Part shown: one piece after another, positions 1 to 9,157 of the stretch
Layout of the letters: every line of letters begins with the position of its first letter
Numbering within the stretch: position 1 is the stretch's first letter
Assembly: GCA_020638835.1 (NCBI GenBank)
Contig: JACKHV010000006.1
Span: forward strand, 113,793 to 177,792
Reading direction: 5' to 3'
DNA: 64,000 nt
Source: Planctomycetota bacterium
GTDB taxonomy: Bacteria > Planctomycetota > UBA1135 > GCA-002686595
Notes under the pieces: model-generated
Told to the model about the DNA's origin: nothing
The model's database searches: none
What the model saw: only the letters and a program-made list of their open reading frames with translations
Translations under genes and position numbers: made by a program

Positions 1-1638
1 GTGCGCGTCGGCGAGCTGCAGCTCGCCCAGCGTCTCGAAGTGGAAGCCCTTGGCGTCCAACCGCACGCTGCGGATCGGGATCGGGCTCGCGTCCAGGCGG
101 TAGCTGAAGTTCGCGTCGTTCGGACAGACCGGGACGCACTTGTCGCAGTTGATGCAGTCGAACAGCTCGAGCTTGCTGCCGATCTTCTTCGGCGGCTTCG
201 CGTTGCTCGGCTTCGAGTAGCGGTCTTCGAGCGCCAGTCCGTCCACGTAGGCGTCGGTGTTGTGCAGCACCGCGGCCGCGCGCAGGCGCGCGTAGTCGCC
301 CGGGGCCAAGGCGTCGCGCAAGCTGGAGCCCGCCTCGAAGGCCGCGCGCGCCGCCGCGGCGGCGACGGGACCGAGTTCGTCGATGCACGCGTCGAAGCCG
401 TCGTACGCGCGGAAGATCCAGTCGTCCACGTCGCGCCCGCCCACCGCACGCATTCGCGTCGCGAGCTCGTCCAGGTAACCCTTGGCGCGCGCGTAGCCGC
501 CGGGACGCAACCAGTCCGAGCAGACGGTGGTCGGTACGAGGTCGAGCGCCGCCGCGCGGTGGTAGTTCTTGCGGTCGATGCCGGCGGAGAAGGAGATGGG
601 GATCGTCGCGCCGAGCGCCCTGCGGAAGTCGCGCACGAGCTCCATCGCCAGCGCGTGCAACGGTTGACCGGAGAGGTACATCTCTCGCTCGCTGCGCCGG
701 AAGAAGTGCCGGTGGTTCTCGACGATCAGCGTGTTCGTGAACTTCACGCCGAAGTGCAGGCCGCGCTGCGCGGCGCGTGCCGAGAGTCGCTGCGCGATGC
801 CGAGCGCCTGGTCCCAGCGCGTGTCCTTCTCGAAGGCGGACTCGGGGACGTGCAGCTCGGTGTAGCCGAGCCGCTCGTGCAGGATCGACTCGAGGCGCTC
901 GCGACCGAGGAGCGTCGGGTTGAACTTCACGACGCAGTGCAAGTGGTGCTCGTCCTGCAAGTGCTCGACGATGCGCTCGATCTCGTCCGGTGGACAGCCG
1001 TGGAAGGTCGAGAGCGTCAGCGTGTCCGAGACGCGGCGCGGGAAGTCGAGGTCGCGCAGCGCCGCGTACGCGGACGGGATCTCCTTGCGCAAGCGGTCGA
1101 CGTGTCGGCGGCAGTCGAGCATGTCGCGCAGGAAGCTCGAGACCGCCTCGCCGCGGATGCCCACGAGGTCGTAACCGACGCTGAGATCGTAGACGGTGTC
1201 GCACGCGCCGTCGGCGAACTCCAGCTCGTCGCGCTCCCGCAGCGCGCGAACGAGCATCAACGCCTTGACGTACTCGTCGCGCGACTGCGCGAGCTTCAGC
1301 TCCTGCGACCACTCGACGTTGAAGCCGATCGTCTGCATGTCGATGCAGGGGCGCGGGATCTCCAGCTCGTCGAGGACCTGCACGGTCTTCAGCTCGAGGA
1401 TGCGGCCGCCCGCCAGCCACGACAGCGCGATGTTCTGCGCCATCTGCGTGTGCGGGCCCGCTGCGGGGCCGAGCGAGGTGGAGGCTCGCCGTCCGTTGAC
1501 GCGCACCGAGACATCCGGCTGTTCACGACCGGTGAAGACCTTGGCGACCGGCAGGTCGAAGATCGATCCCCGCTCCGAGAGTTCCCGGTCGAGGCGCGTG
1601 AGCAGTGCGGCGAGAGGCAGCGGCCGGAGGTCGACCAT
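1..1638 (-). CDS. YgfK-like Fe-S oxidoreductase, 3' end beyond the window
   Basis: The 546 visible residues resemble the N-terminal half of E. coli YgfK, the putative selenate reductase subunit related to dihydropyrimidine dehydrogenase. Collinear landmarks include GPAAGPHTQ, the block GGRxxELKTV, LSTxHGCPPxEIE and VKxNPTLLG of the dihydroorotate-dehydrogenase-like barrel. A 4Fe-4S motif CINCDKCVPVCP begins at residue 495. In E. coli YgfK a glutamate-synthase-like FAD/NADPH module of roughly 450 residues separates these regions; here the ferredoxin motif follows the barrel directly, so that module is absent or encoded elsewhere. The ATG at 1638 is the only possible start, because an in-frame stop lies at 1693-1695. 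The C-terminus lies left of base 1. The family assignment is strong; substrate and electron partner are unknown. Confidence 0.85.
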   Translation of the reverse strand, partial: MVDLRPLPLAALLTRLDRELSERGSIFDLPVAKVFTGREQPDVSVRVNGRRASTSLGPAAGPHTQMAQNIALSWLAGGRILELKTVQVLDELEIPRPCIDMQTIGFNVEWSQELKLAQSRDEYVKALMLVRALRERDELEFADGACDTVYDLSVGYDLVGIRGEAVSSFLRDMLDCRRHVDRLRKEIPSAYAALRDLDFPRRVSDTLTLSTFHGCPPDEIERIVEHLQDEHHLHCVVKFNPTLLGRERLESILHERLGYTELHVPESAFEKDTRWDQALGIAQRLSARAAQRGLHFGVKFTNTLIVENHRHFFRRSEREMYLSGQPLHALAMELVRDFRRALGATIPISFSAGIDRKNYHRAAALDLVPTTVCSDWLRPGGYARAKGYLDELATRMRAVGGRDVDDWIFRAYDGFDACIDELGPVAAAAARAAFEAGSSLRDALAPGDYARLRAAAVLHNTDAYVDGLALEDRYSKPSNAKPPKKIGSKLELFDCINCDKCVPVCPNDANFSYRLDASPIPIRSVRLDAKGFHFETLGELQLADAH

Positions 1639-1727
1639 CCGCGCAAGGTACGGTCGAATGCGCTCGCGCGGAAGGCCGCGCGCCGGCGTCGGCTATGATG
1701 CACGGGTTCCCGACCCGAGGCGTAACC

Positions 1728-2672
1728 ATGCAACTTGCTCTCCAATCCTTCGAACGACTCACCAACATGACGGGCGAACAGGCGCTCGACGTGCTCGCTC
1801 GGGCGCACCCGGTGTTGGTCCACTTCCCGATCGCGCTCTTGTTGGCGGGAGCCCTCGCCGAGCTTGGTCGCATGCTGCTCGGCCGCCCCGGACGCTCGCC
1901 GATCGCGTTCTACTGCGTCGTGCTCGGCACGCTCGGTGCGCTCGTCGCGGGTGTGTCGGGTTGGTTCTGGGCGGACCTCGATCCGCCGAGCGCCAAGCAG
2001 GCGGACCTGCTCGCGTGGCACCGCTGGACCGCGGTGGGTGCGGCGAGCCTCGCCGTGCTCGCGCTGCTCGTCGGATCGTTCAGCAACGGCGAGTCGGGTG
2101 CCCGCGCGGCGCGCGCGTATCGCTTGCTGCTCTTCCTCGCCGCCGCGGCCGTGTCCTTCGCCGGCAAGAAGGGCGGCGACCTCGTGTGGGGCGAAGGCCA
2201 TCTGTTCGAAGGACTCGAGCCGCCGCCGACGCGCGACGCACAGACCGAGCCGCAGACTTCGCAGGTCGAGTCGAGCGTCGATGATCACGCCGCGCTCCCG
2301 ACGCCCGCCGAACCCGACCTGACGAGCGGCCTCGAGATCGCGGCGCGCGTCGACTTCGACCGCGACGTCCGTCCGATCTTCGAGGCGAGCTGCGTGCGCT
2401 GCCACGGTTCGAAGAAGAAGAAGGGCGGCTTGCGGCTCGACCGAGAGGACGGGCTCTACGAGGGCGACCGCGACCTGTGGGTGATCGTCCCCGGTGCCCC
2501 CGACGAGAGCCTGCTCTACGAACTCGTCACGCTCCCGCCGGACGACAGCGACCGCATGCCGGAGGAGGACGACCCGCTGACTCCGGACCAGATCGACGTC
2601 TTGCGGCGCTGGATCGCCGAGGGCGCCGTGTGGGGGGACGACGAGCTCTCGAGCGAGGTCGGCGACGGCTGA
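1728..2672 (+). CDS. DUF2231 membrane protein with C-terminal planctomycete-type cytochrome c domain
   Basis: This 314-residue protein starts with a soluble stretch and then HPVLVHFPIAL, the signature of DUF2231 membrane proteins, followed by about four hydrophobic segments to residue 150. After an acidic linker, the block FDRDVRPIFEASCVRCHG carries one haem c motif (CVRCH, residues 222-226) and continues into GGLRLD, as in the planctomycete cytochrome c (PSCyt1) family. It probably anchors a monohaem electron carrier or sensor in the cytoplasmic membrane with the haem on the outside. The ATG at 1728 is preceded by GAGG at 1717-1720 with 7-base spacing; an upstream in-frame ATG at 1605 would add a basic leader with no family similarity and overlap the divergent gene. 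It is divergent from the YgfK-like gene. Confidence 0.85.
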   Translation: MQLALQSFERLTNMTGEQALDVLARAHPVLVHFPIALLLAGALAELGRMLLGRPGRSPIAFYCVVLGTLGALVAGVSGWFWADLDPPSAKQADLLAWHRWTAVGAASLAVLALLVGSFSNGESGARAARAYRLLLFLAAAAVSFAGKKGGDLVWGEGHLFEGLEPPPTRDAQTEPQTSQVESSVDDHAALPTPAEPDLTSGLEIAARVDFDRDVRPIFEASCVRCHGSKKKKGGLRLDREDGLYEGDRDLWVIVPGAPDESLLYELVTLPPDDSDRMPEEDDPLTPDQIDVLRRWIAEGAVWGDDELSSEVGDG

Positions 2673-2754
2673 CCGGCGCCGCGCTTTGCGTTCATGCGGC
2701 CTTTGTCCGTGAACTCCGCCCCGCGATCGTGAAGGATGCGCGCGGAGGAACCCC

Positions 2755-3897
2755 ATGCCGCCCTTGGACCGCGATCAACGCATCCAGACCACTTGCTTGC
2801 TGATCCTCAGCGGCGTCGCGATCGCTCTGTCGCTGTACTGGCTGAAGGGCGTGATGGTCCCCTTCGTGCTGGCGGTGTTCCTGAGCTTCGCGCTCGCTCC
2901 GCTGATCGACGTGCTGATCCGACGCGCACGCTTCCCGCGCGCCGTGGCGCTCGGCGTCACCGTCACCCTGGCCCTTGCGCTGATGATGCTGTTCGGCGGC
3001 CTGGTGACGAACTCGATCCGCAACATGGCGCCGAACCTCGACCGCCTCGAGACAGGGATCGTCGACCTGCTCGACGGCGTCGCATCGAAGCTGCACCTCG
3101 ACGAGCTGCAGGACTCGATCGCCGAGTGGACGCGCGACGAGGGCCCGGCGGCCGACTCTGGCGCCGTCGCCGACTCGACGACGCCGGACGTCGCGGACGA
3201 GAACGCCGACGCCGGGGGCACCGAGCTCGAGGGGAGCCCCTCGCTGATCGCGGCCATCGGGCGCCGCGTCGTCCCGGCGATCGGCAACGTCCTGAACGGC
3301 ATCACGACCCTGCTCTCGAAGTCGGTGCTCGTGATGATCTTCCTGATGTTCCTGCTCGGCGGCCGGCAGAACTTCGACATCCGCGAGAACCGCACGACCC
3401 TCGGCGTCGTGGAGCGGCAGGTCCGCAGCTACCTGCTGACCAAGATCATCGCCTCGCTCGCGACCGGCGTGCTGACCGCGATCGCCCTGCGCATGATCGG
3501 CGTGCCCAGCGCGATGCTGTTCGGACTGCTGGCCTTCCTGCTGAACTTCATCCCGAGCATCGGTTCGATCCTCGCGGCCCTGCTGCCGGTCCCGATGGCG
3601 CTGATCACCTTCGACCTCGGCACCTCGTCCGGGATCGTCAGCGTGATCCTCACGCTCGCGGTGCCCGGCTCGATCCAGTTCCTGATCGGCAACGTGATCG
3701 AGCCGAAGGTCATGGGGGACTCGCTCGATCTGCACCCCGTGGTCGTGATGCTCTCGCTGATCTTCTGGGGCACGATCTGGGGCCCGATCGGGATGCTCCT
3801 CGCCACGCCGATCACGGCCGTCATCCGGCTGATGCTGGAGAAGCTGGAGCCGACGCAACCCATCGCCAGGGCCATGTCGGGCAAGTTGGGCGGCTGA
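2755..3897 (+). CDS. AI-2E family transporter (permease)
   Basis: The 380-residue protein has the arrangement of the AI-2E/PerM/TqsA family (formerly UPF0118): N-terminal membrane helices around residues 15-85, a polar central region, then a block of helices containing LNFIPSIGSILA and, near the end, GNVIEPKVMG, both typical of the family. An acidic, low-complexity insert (about residues 122-165, rich in Asp, Ala and Glu) interrupts the polar region. A GGAGG at 2744-2748 six bases before the ATG supports the start. Members export small molecules or ions; autoinducer-2 export is shown only for some, so the substrate is left open. It appears to be monocistronic. Confidence 0.9.
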   Translation: MPPLDRDQRIQTTCLLILSGVAIALSLYWLKGVMVPFVLAVFLSFALAPLIDVLIRRARFPRAVALGVTVTLALALMMLFGGLVTNSIRNMAPNLDRLETGIVDLLDGVASKLHLDELQDSIAEWTRDEGPAADSGAVADSTTPDVADENADAGGTELEGSPSLIAAIGRRVVPAIGNVLNGITTLLSKSVLVMIFLMFLLGGRQNFDIRENRTTLGVVERQVRSYLLTKIIASLATGVLTAIALRMIGVPSAMLFGLLAFLLNFIPSIGSILAALLPVPMALITFDLGTSSGIVSVILTLAVPGSIQFLIGNVIEPKVMGDSLDLHPVVVMLSLIFWGTIWGPIGMLLATPITAVIRLMLEKLEPTQPIARAMSGKLGG

Positions 3898-4033
3898 GTC
3901 GCGCCCAGAGCGCCGCGAGCGCGCCGATCGCCCCCGCCGGTGAGTCCGGACTGTGAGGATTCCGCCTCCTCAGGCATGATGGGGTAGGCGCCGGCTCCGG
4001 CGTCGTCCGTCAGGGTGTTGCGAGGATCCGCCC

Positions 4034-5101
4034 ATGCTCTACCTCTCTTTCTGTCTCGTCTGTACGTCGATCGCGACCGGCACCCCGGAGTCCGCTCCGC
4101 CCACCGTCGATGCCGCTGTCGCCGGTCCGACACCCGAGGCCGTCGCCGGCAGATACAAGGTCTACCGCAACTGGGAGTTCACGCTGCCCCAGGAGCGCTG
4201 GACGCCGGTCGGTGAGGGGCTCGCCTTCGAGGGCTTCGGCAGCGGGAGCTTCCGCGCCGCCCTGGACGGCACGGCGCTGCTCCTCGACACGGACGGCGAC
4301 GGCGAGACGGACCTGCGCATCGCGGCGGAGGACACGAAGGACGGCAAGACGCCGCTCGTGGTCTTCCACGACGCGGACTCCGACTTGCGCCGCGCGGTGC
4401 GCGTCGGCGATCGCGGCGGCTGGCACTACGCGCCGGCGGGCGCCGTCACCGCGAGCTGGCACGGTACGACCGTCAAGGTCATCGACCAGAACGGCGACGG
4501 GCGCTTCGACGGCATCGGCGAGGACGCCCTGGTGGTCGGGCGCGGCGAGAGCGCGTGCTACCTATCGGAAGCGATCAACGTGGCGGGGGACCTGTTCCGC
4601 CTCGAAGTGGCCGCCGACGGCTCGGAACTGCGTTTCTCGCCCTACGACGGCGAGGTCGGCGTGCTCGACGTCCACGGCGGCTACAAGACCGAAGCCAAGC
4701 TCGGCCGCGTCGTCGTGCGCGACACGAAGGGGCGCTACTCCTTCGACCTCGGCAAGGCGACCGAAGGCCTGCGCGTCCCCGCCGCCGACTACCGCCTCGA
4801 GGACGCCGTCGTGGTCCTCGGCAAGGGCTCGGTGGAAGTGCAACGCGGCAAGCTCCCGGCGATGCACGTCGCGAAGGACGCGCGCTACGAGCTCGACTGG
4901 GGCGGACCGCTCGAGGCGACCTTCGACTACGCCCGCGTCGACGGGCAGCTGCGCTTCGACCCGCTGGCCGTCTGGTACACCGGTCGCGGCGGCGAACGCT
5001 ACACCGGATGGAACCCGCGCGGATCGTCACCGAAGTTCGTGGTGAAGGACAAGCAGACCGGGGACGTGCTCGTCGACGCCGTCTTCCCCGGTAGTTGCTG
5101 A
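4034..5101 (+). CDS. secreted protein of unknown function with EF-hand-like Asp loops
   Basis: The 355 residues start with a short hydrophobic N-terminus that may be a signal peptide. Two acidic loops, DTDGDGETDL (about residue 90) and DQNGDGRFDG (about residue 155), resemble EF-hand/dockerin calcium-binding loops. The rest looks all-beta with alternating charged and hydrophobic residues and no catalytic signature that I recognise. GAGGA at 4022-4026 lies 7 bases ahead of the ATG. Codon use matches its neighbours. No family name can be given; a periplasmic or surface protein binding calcium is the furthest the sequence supports. Confidence 0.8.
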   Translation: MLYLSFCLVCTSIATGTPESAPPTVDAAVAGPTPEAVAGRYKVYRNWEFTLPQERWTPVGEGLAFEGFGSGSFRAALDGTALLLDTDGDGETDLRIAAEDTKDGKTPLVVFHDADSDLRRAVRVGDRGGWHYAPAGAVTASWHGTTVKVIDQNGDGRFDGIGEDALVVGRGESACYLSEAINVAGDLFRLEVAADGSELRFSPYDGEVGVLDVHGGYKTEAKLGRVVVRDTKGRYSFDLGKATEGLRVPAADYRLEDAVVVLGKGSVEVQRGKLPAMHVAKDARYELDWGGPLEATFDYARVDGQLRFDPLAVWYTGRGGERYTGWNPRGSSPKFVVKDKQTGDVLVDAVFPGSC

Positions 5102-5266
5102 GGCCGCGGTTGGGTACCGGTCGCCGTGAGCGTGCCGGATCGAGTCGCGATCGAAGTCAGCATGGAAGTCGACAACTGGGGATTCGGGCAAGTCACCGGA
5201 TCGCCGCTACGCACCGAATAGACACCGTCCGCGGCCGATCGCCGCGCCGCACAATCAGCATCGGGG

Positions 5267-5295
5267 GGCCCGCCGGAGCTCTATCTCCGCGGGCC
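5267..5295 (+). terminator. hairpin between the secreted protein and the Bat-type operon
   Basis: GGCCCGC and GGAG pair with CTCC and GCGGGCC, giving 11 base pairs with one bulged C and a six-base loop. It lies 166 bases after the stop at 5101 and 65 bases before the next start. There is no run of T after it, so it could be a U-tract-less terminator or part of the leader of the downstream operon. Confidence 0.4.
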
Positions 5296-5360
5296 TTCCG
5301 CACGTACCCGCCGGGTTCCCCGCCCGCGAACCACTCTCCCCCCGCACACCGCATGCTCTC

Positions 5361-7661
5361 GTGATCGAGCGCTCTCTTCGTCTCCTCGCGCTGTTCGTCG
5401 GCGCCGCGCTCTGGCTCTGCGCCGGGCCGAACGCCCACGCGCAGGCCGCGCAACAGGGTCGCATCCCGGTCAAGCTCGTCGCCGGGCGCCTGGTCGCGCG
5501 CTGCGACGTCTCGACGGAGGTTCGTCGCATCCCGGTCAACCTGTTCGTCGAGTACGACAACCCCTGCGGACTCGAGCTGCACAACCGCGCGGCCGACCCG
5601 CTGAAGACCGAGCTGCCCGACGGCTCGCAGCGCACGATCACGATCCACTTCCAGGGCGGCGAGATGTTCGTTCCCGGGCGCGAGCTGGGCGACGAGGACG
5701 AGCTCGAGGCGTTCACGAAGTGGTACTCGACCGAGCTCGGTGACAACGCGGTGGTCGGCACCATCGGCGCGGCGGTGCTCGCGAACTACCACCTCGTCTT
5801 CGACCTGGGTGCCGGCGCGATCGAGTACGGCCCGCCGCTCGCGCGCAGTGCCGAACACGTCGTCGCTCCGTCCGGCGGGGCGAGCGTGCCGGTCAGCATC
5901 AAGAACGAGATGGTCTGGCTGCCCGTGCTGCTCGACGACGGCGTGCCGCGCACCATGGCGCTCGGGACGTCGCGCTACGACACGATCGTCGACGAGGACT
6001 TCTGCGAGCTGCGCGGGCACCCCGCCGGCGACATCGGATCCGCGCGCATCGGCGACTGCGACCTCTCCGACTACGTCGCGCTGCGTCCCGCGCCCGTCCC
6101 GTTCACGCACCGCGACGGCGCGCTCGGCGTGCTGGGCAGCGGTCTGCTGCAGAAGCTGCGCGTCGAAGTCGACCGCGCGAACCGCTGGGTGACGATCACG
6201 CCGGTCGCCGAGCCGGAGTTACCCGTCGCCGACCGCGCCTTCTTCGAGGCGCTCGTCAGCGAGGACTCGGAACAGGTGCTCGCGTACCTGGACGCCTATC
6301 CCGAGTCGCGCTGCGCCGCCGAAGCGGCGGACCTCCTGCTCGACCAACTCGTCGCCGAGGGCTTCGAGGACGAACAGCTCGACGACGCGCTGACCTGGAT
6401 CGACCGCACTTGCCAGCCCGACTTGCGCGCGACCGCGGCGCTCGAGCGCATGAAGGAACTGCTGGGGCTCGGGCTCACCGCCGCCGCCGTGCGCGCGGGC
6501 GAGCTGGGCGTCGAGGGCGGACGCGACGATCGCTACCCCGACGCCGTGCACCAACTGCACGCGCAGCTCGGCACGATCCTGCTCGACGCCGGCGAATCCC
6601 GCGAAGCGTGGAAGCATCTGCTGTCGGCAGCCTTCGGTCTGCCCGAGGACGGCATGGTGAACCTGCAGCTCGGGCGCTTCTACGAGCAAGAAGGCCGCTA
6701 TCGCCGCGCGTTCTCGCGCTACGTGCAAGCCGTCATCCAGCCCGAGAGCAGCCCGCGCGCGATGGAAGGTCTCGTGCGCCTGCAGGCCGTGATGAACCCC
6801 GACGAAGCGCTCAGCATCGACCTGATCGAGCGCTTGATCGCCGGAAAGGTCGAAGGATTCGGCGCGGCCACGAAGTACGAGTTCACCCCCGAGACGGACA
6901 CGAACCGCGTGGTCCTGATCGAACACCTCACGAACGCGCACGAGGAGTTCGCGAACGGCGGGGCGCTGGCGCTGGAAGGCGTGCTCGACCACTTCGAGAG
7001 GGACAACGTCGCGGTGATCAGCTTCCACATGTCGACGCCCCAGCCGGACCCGCTGCACAACGCCGCCGCGCGCCGCGCCGACCTGTTGCACGATGCGCAG
7101 GAGTCGGTGTTCGTCGTCAACGGACGCGCGCGCGTTCCGGGGCGCGCCAGGACGCGGCAGAAGGAAGAGGTCTACGGCGCACTGCGCAGCGCCGTGATCG
7201 CCGAGCTCAGGAGGCCTTCTGACTACGAGCTGCAGGTCGACGCCCACGTGAAGGACGGCGTCGTCTCCGGTGAAGTCGTCGTCGAAGGCCCCGAAGCGGC
7301 GGGCATCAAGCTCGAGCTGTGGCTCGTCGAGCGCGGCGTGCTGTTCCCCGGCAAGTCGAAGGTCGTGATCCACCGCATGGTCGTCCGCGACGCGCTGCTC
7401 GACTCGGTGCGCGGCGAGACCTTGGCGATCGGCGCCGACGGCAAGATGACGCGCAGCTTCTCGCGCTCGCTGGCGGACGTTCGCAGCGCGAACGAAGCCT
7501 ACCTGCTCCAACGCCAGGCCGAGAAGTCGGAGCTGATCGAGCTCGTCTCCACGGCGATCGACCCCGGCCAGGTCTCCGTCGTCGCGGTCCTGCGCCGCAG
7601 CTTCACCGGTGAGGTCATGCAGGCGCGCTACGTCGAGGCGCCTCGGGAGGACGCAGAGTGA
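5361..7661 (+). CDS. secreted protein with two degenerate pepsin-like domains and TPR repeats
   Basis: This 766-residue protein begins at a GTG and has a clear signal peptide ending at AHAQA. Residues about 35-160 and 175-285 each look like one lobe of a retropepsin-type (clan AA) aspartyl protease: each ends in a GxxGxxxLxxxxVxxD-like block (for example VLGSGLLQKLRVEVD). Where an active site would have D-T/S-G, the first lobe has DNPCG and the second ALGTS, so catalysis is unlikely. From about residue 290 to 520 there are TPR-like helices, and the C-terminal part is mixed alpha/beta. It opens an operon in which the next start overlaps its stop by four bases (GTGA). A binding or scaffold role in the envelope Bat-type assembly is inferred. 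Confidence 0.75.
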   Translation: MIERSLRLLALFVGAALWLCAGPNAHAQAAQQGRIPVKLVAGRLVARCDVSTEVRRIPVNLFVEYDNPCGLELHNRAADPLKTELPDGSQRTITIHFQGGEMFVPGRELGDEDELEAFTKWYSTELGDNAVVGTIGAAVLANYHLVFDLGAGAIEYGPPLARSAEHVVAPSGGASVPVSIKNEMVWLPVLLDDGVPRTMALGTSRYDTIVDEDFCELRGHPAGDIGSARIGDCDLSDYVALRPAPVPFTHRDGALGVLGSGLLQKLRVEVDRANRWVTITPVAEPELPVADRAFFEALVSEDSEQVLAYLDAYPESRCAAEAADLLLDQLVAEGFEDEQLDDALTWIDRTCQPDLRATAALERMKELLGLGLTAAAVRAGELGVEGGRDDRYPDAVHQLHAQLGTILLDAGESREAWKHLLSAAFGLPEDGMVNLQLGRFYEQEGRYRRAFSRYVQAVIQPESSPRAMEGLVRLQAVMNPDEALSIDLIERLIAGKVEGFGAATKYEFTPETDTNRVVLIEHLTNAHEEFANGGALALEGVLDHFERDNVAVISFHMSTPQPDPLHNAAARRADLLHDAQESVFVVNGRARVPGRARTRQKEEVYGALRSAVIAELRRPSDYELQVDAHVKDGVVSGEVVVEGPEAAGIKLELWLVERGVLFPGKSKVVIHRMVVRDALLDSVRGETLAIGADGKMTRSFSRSLADVRSANEAYLLQRQAEKSELIELVSTAIDPGQVSVVAVLRRSFTGEVMQARYVEAPREDAE

Positions 7662-9157
7662 GTGCGGACGCGGAAGAACGCCGACAGCTCGGCGCGCGGT
7701 TCGACGAGCTCTACCGCCGCGGCTCGCGTGCGCGGCTCGCGCGCATCACGCGTCGCGCGCTGCCACGAGCCGTCGAAGCGGGGCTCTACGCCTCGCTCGT
7801 GCTTCCGCTGGGGCTGATCGCAACGGCCTTGCTCGCGCGCGCCGGCGGTCCGAACCCACGCGACTTCGGCTGGCTGCAAGCGCTCGCCGGCATGGCCGCG
7901 ATCTCGGCCGCAGTCGTCGCGGTGCGCCTCTACGTCGCGCGCTCGCGCCCCGTCGAACGCGCCGAGGTGCTGGGCGAGTGCGATCGCCTGCTGGAAGCGG
8001 ACGGCCGCCTGCTCGCCGCCGACGACTTCGTGCGCGCGGGCGCCACAGGACCCTTCGTCGCGGCGGCGCTCGAGGAAGGCCGCACGCAGCTCGACCGCGC
8101 GAACGGCTTGCAGTTCCCCGCAGGACCTGACGTGCCCGGCGTGCGCGCCCGCTCGTTCGTCGCCGCCGCCGCGGCGCTGATGCTCGCGTGGTTCGTCACG
8201 CGCGGCGAGGTTCCGCCGGTCGACCAACTCGCCGACACGGACACCGCGATCGTCCCGGCTCTCCCCACGAACCCCGAACAACACGTCCCCGAGAAGCCCG
8301 TCGAGTCGGAACCGCCCGCGCCGCAAGAACCGCGCGCCGATCAACCGACCAAGCCCGCGACGCGCGGCGAACGTGCCGAGCTCGCGTCGGAAGGCACGCC
8401 GCCGTCCGACCACGTGAAGGACTCGAAGGGGCGCACCAAGGGCGGCCGTTCCTCCGCCGCGAAGTCTTCCTCCGGATCCGGCGCGTCGCGCGGTGCGCCG
8501 TCGAGCCAGTCGCAGGAGAGCGCGGAGTCCGAGGAGAAGGCGGCGCCGGGCAAGCGCCCGAAGGAAGGCAAGGCCGAAGAGCCTGAATCCGAGCGCAAGC
8601 AGGATGAAGACGCGTCCGGTGCCACCGCGGGCCGCGGATCCGGATCGGGCTCGACGAAGAACCCGGCGACCAGCGACTGGACCAGCAAGGACCACGTCGA
8701 AGCGCAGCCGGACGACGACCAGGGCGAGGACGCCGACGTCGACGACGAAGAGTCGGACTCCGAAGCGCGCGGCGGCGTGCAGCCCAGCCTGCGCGACCGG
8801 CGTCCGCCGGTGAACCGCGACCTGCAGATCGGCTTCGCCTCCGGTCGCCCCGATCCCGACGCGAACGGACGCGGCGGACCGTCGCCGCAGAAGAAGTCGC
8901 GCGGCGTCGCGTCGCTCGTGCTCGGCGTGCCGATCCCGGACCACATCAAGGGCCGGGCGAACCCCGGTCGCACCAAGGTCACGCAAGAACGCGTCGAACC
9001 CGAAGCGGAGGACTCGACACCCGCCGTGGCGGAGTCGCGGCGCGCGCGCGAGACCTCCGCAGGAACCATCGAGCGCCACGAACTCACGCCTTGGATGCGC
9101 GAGCTGGTGCGGAAGTACTTCGAACGCCCGGAGACGGCGAAAGAGACGACAGAATGA
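7658..9157 (+). CDS. membrane protein with long charged, disordered region, Bat-type operon
   Basis: The 499 residues have two hydrophobic segments near residues 45-65 and 72-92, a helical region, and a third hydrophobic segment near residue 175. From about residue 200 to 480 the sequence is low-complexity, rich in Pro, Ser, Glu, Asp, Lys and Arg, and likely disordered. The tail HELTPWMRELVRKYF looks like a short amphipathic helix. The GTG start overlaps the previous stop, and its own stop overlaps the MoxR start by four bases (ATGA). I recognise no family; its fixed place just before moxR suggests a membrane partner of the ATPase. Confidence 0.75.
   Translation: MSADAEERRQLGARFDELYRRGSRARLARITRRALPRAVEAGLYASLVLPLGLIATALLARAGGPNPRDFGWLQALAGMAAISAAVVAVRLYVARSRPVERAEVLGECDRLLEADGRLLAADDFVRAGATGPFVAAALEEGRTQLDRANGLQFPAGPDVPGVRARSFVAAAAALMLAWFVTRGEVPPVDQLADTDTAIVPALPTNPEQHVPEKPVESEPPAPQEPRADQPTKPATRGERAELASEGTPPSDHVKDSKGRTKGGRSSAAKSSSGSGASRGAPSSQSQESAESEEKAAPGKRPKEGKAEEPESERKQDEDASGATAGRGSGSGSTKNPATSDWTSKDHVEAQPDDDQGEDADVDDEESDSEARGGVQPSLRDRRPPVNRDLQIGFASGRPDPDANGRGGPSPQKKSRGVASLVLGVPIPDHIKGRANPGRTKVTQERVEPEAEDSTPAVAESRRARETSAGTIERHELTPWMRELVRKYFERPETAKETTE

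Noticed and set aside
1..1698. 565-residue plus-strand frame at the left end
   Set aside because: Antisense to the YgfK-like gene, whose Fe-S motif and family blocks are all on the minus strand.
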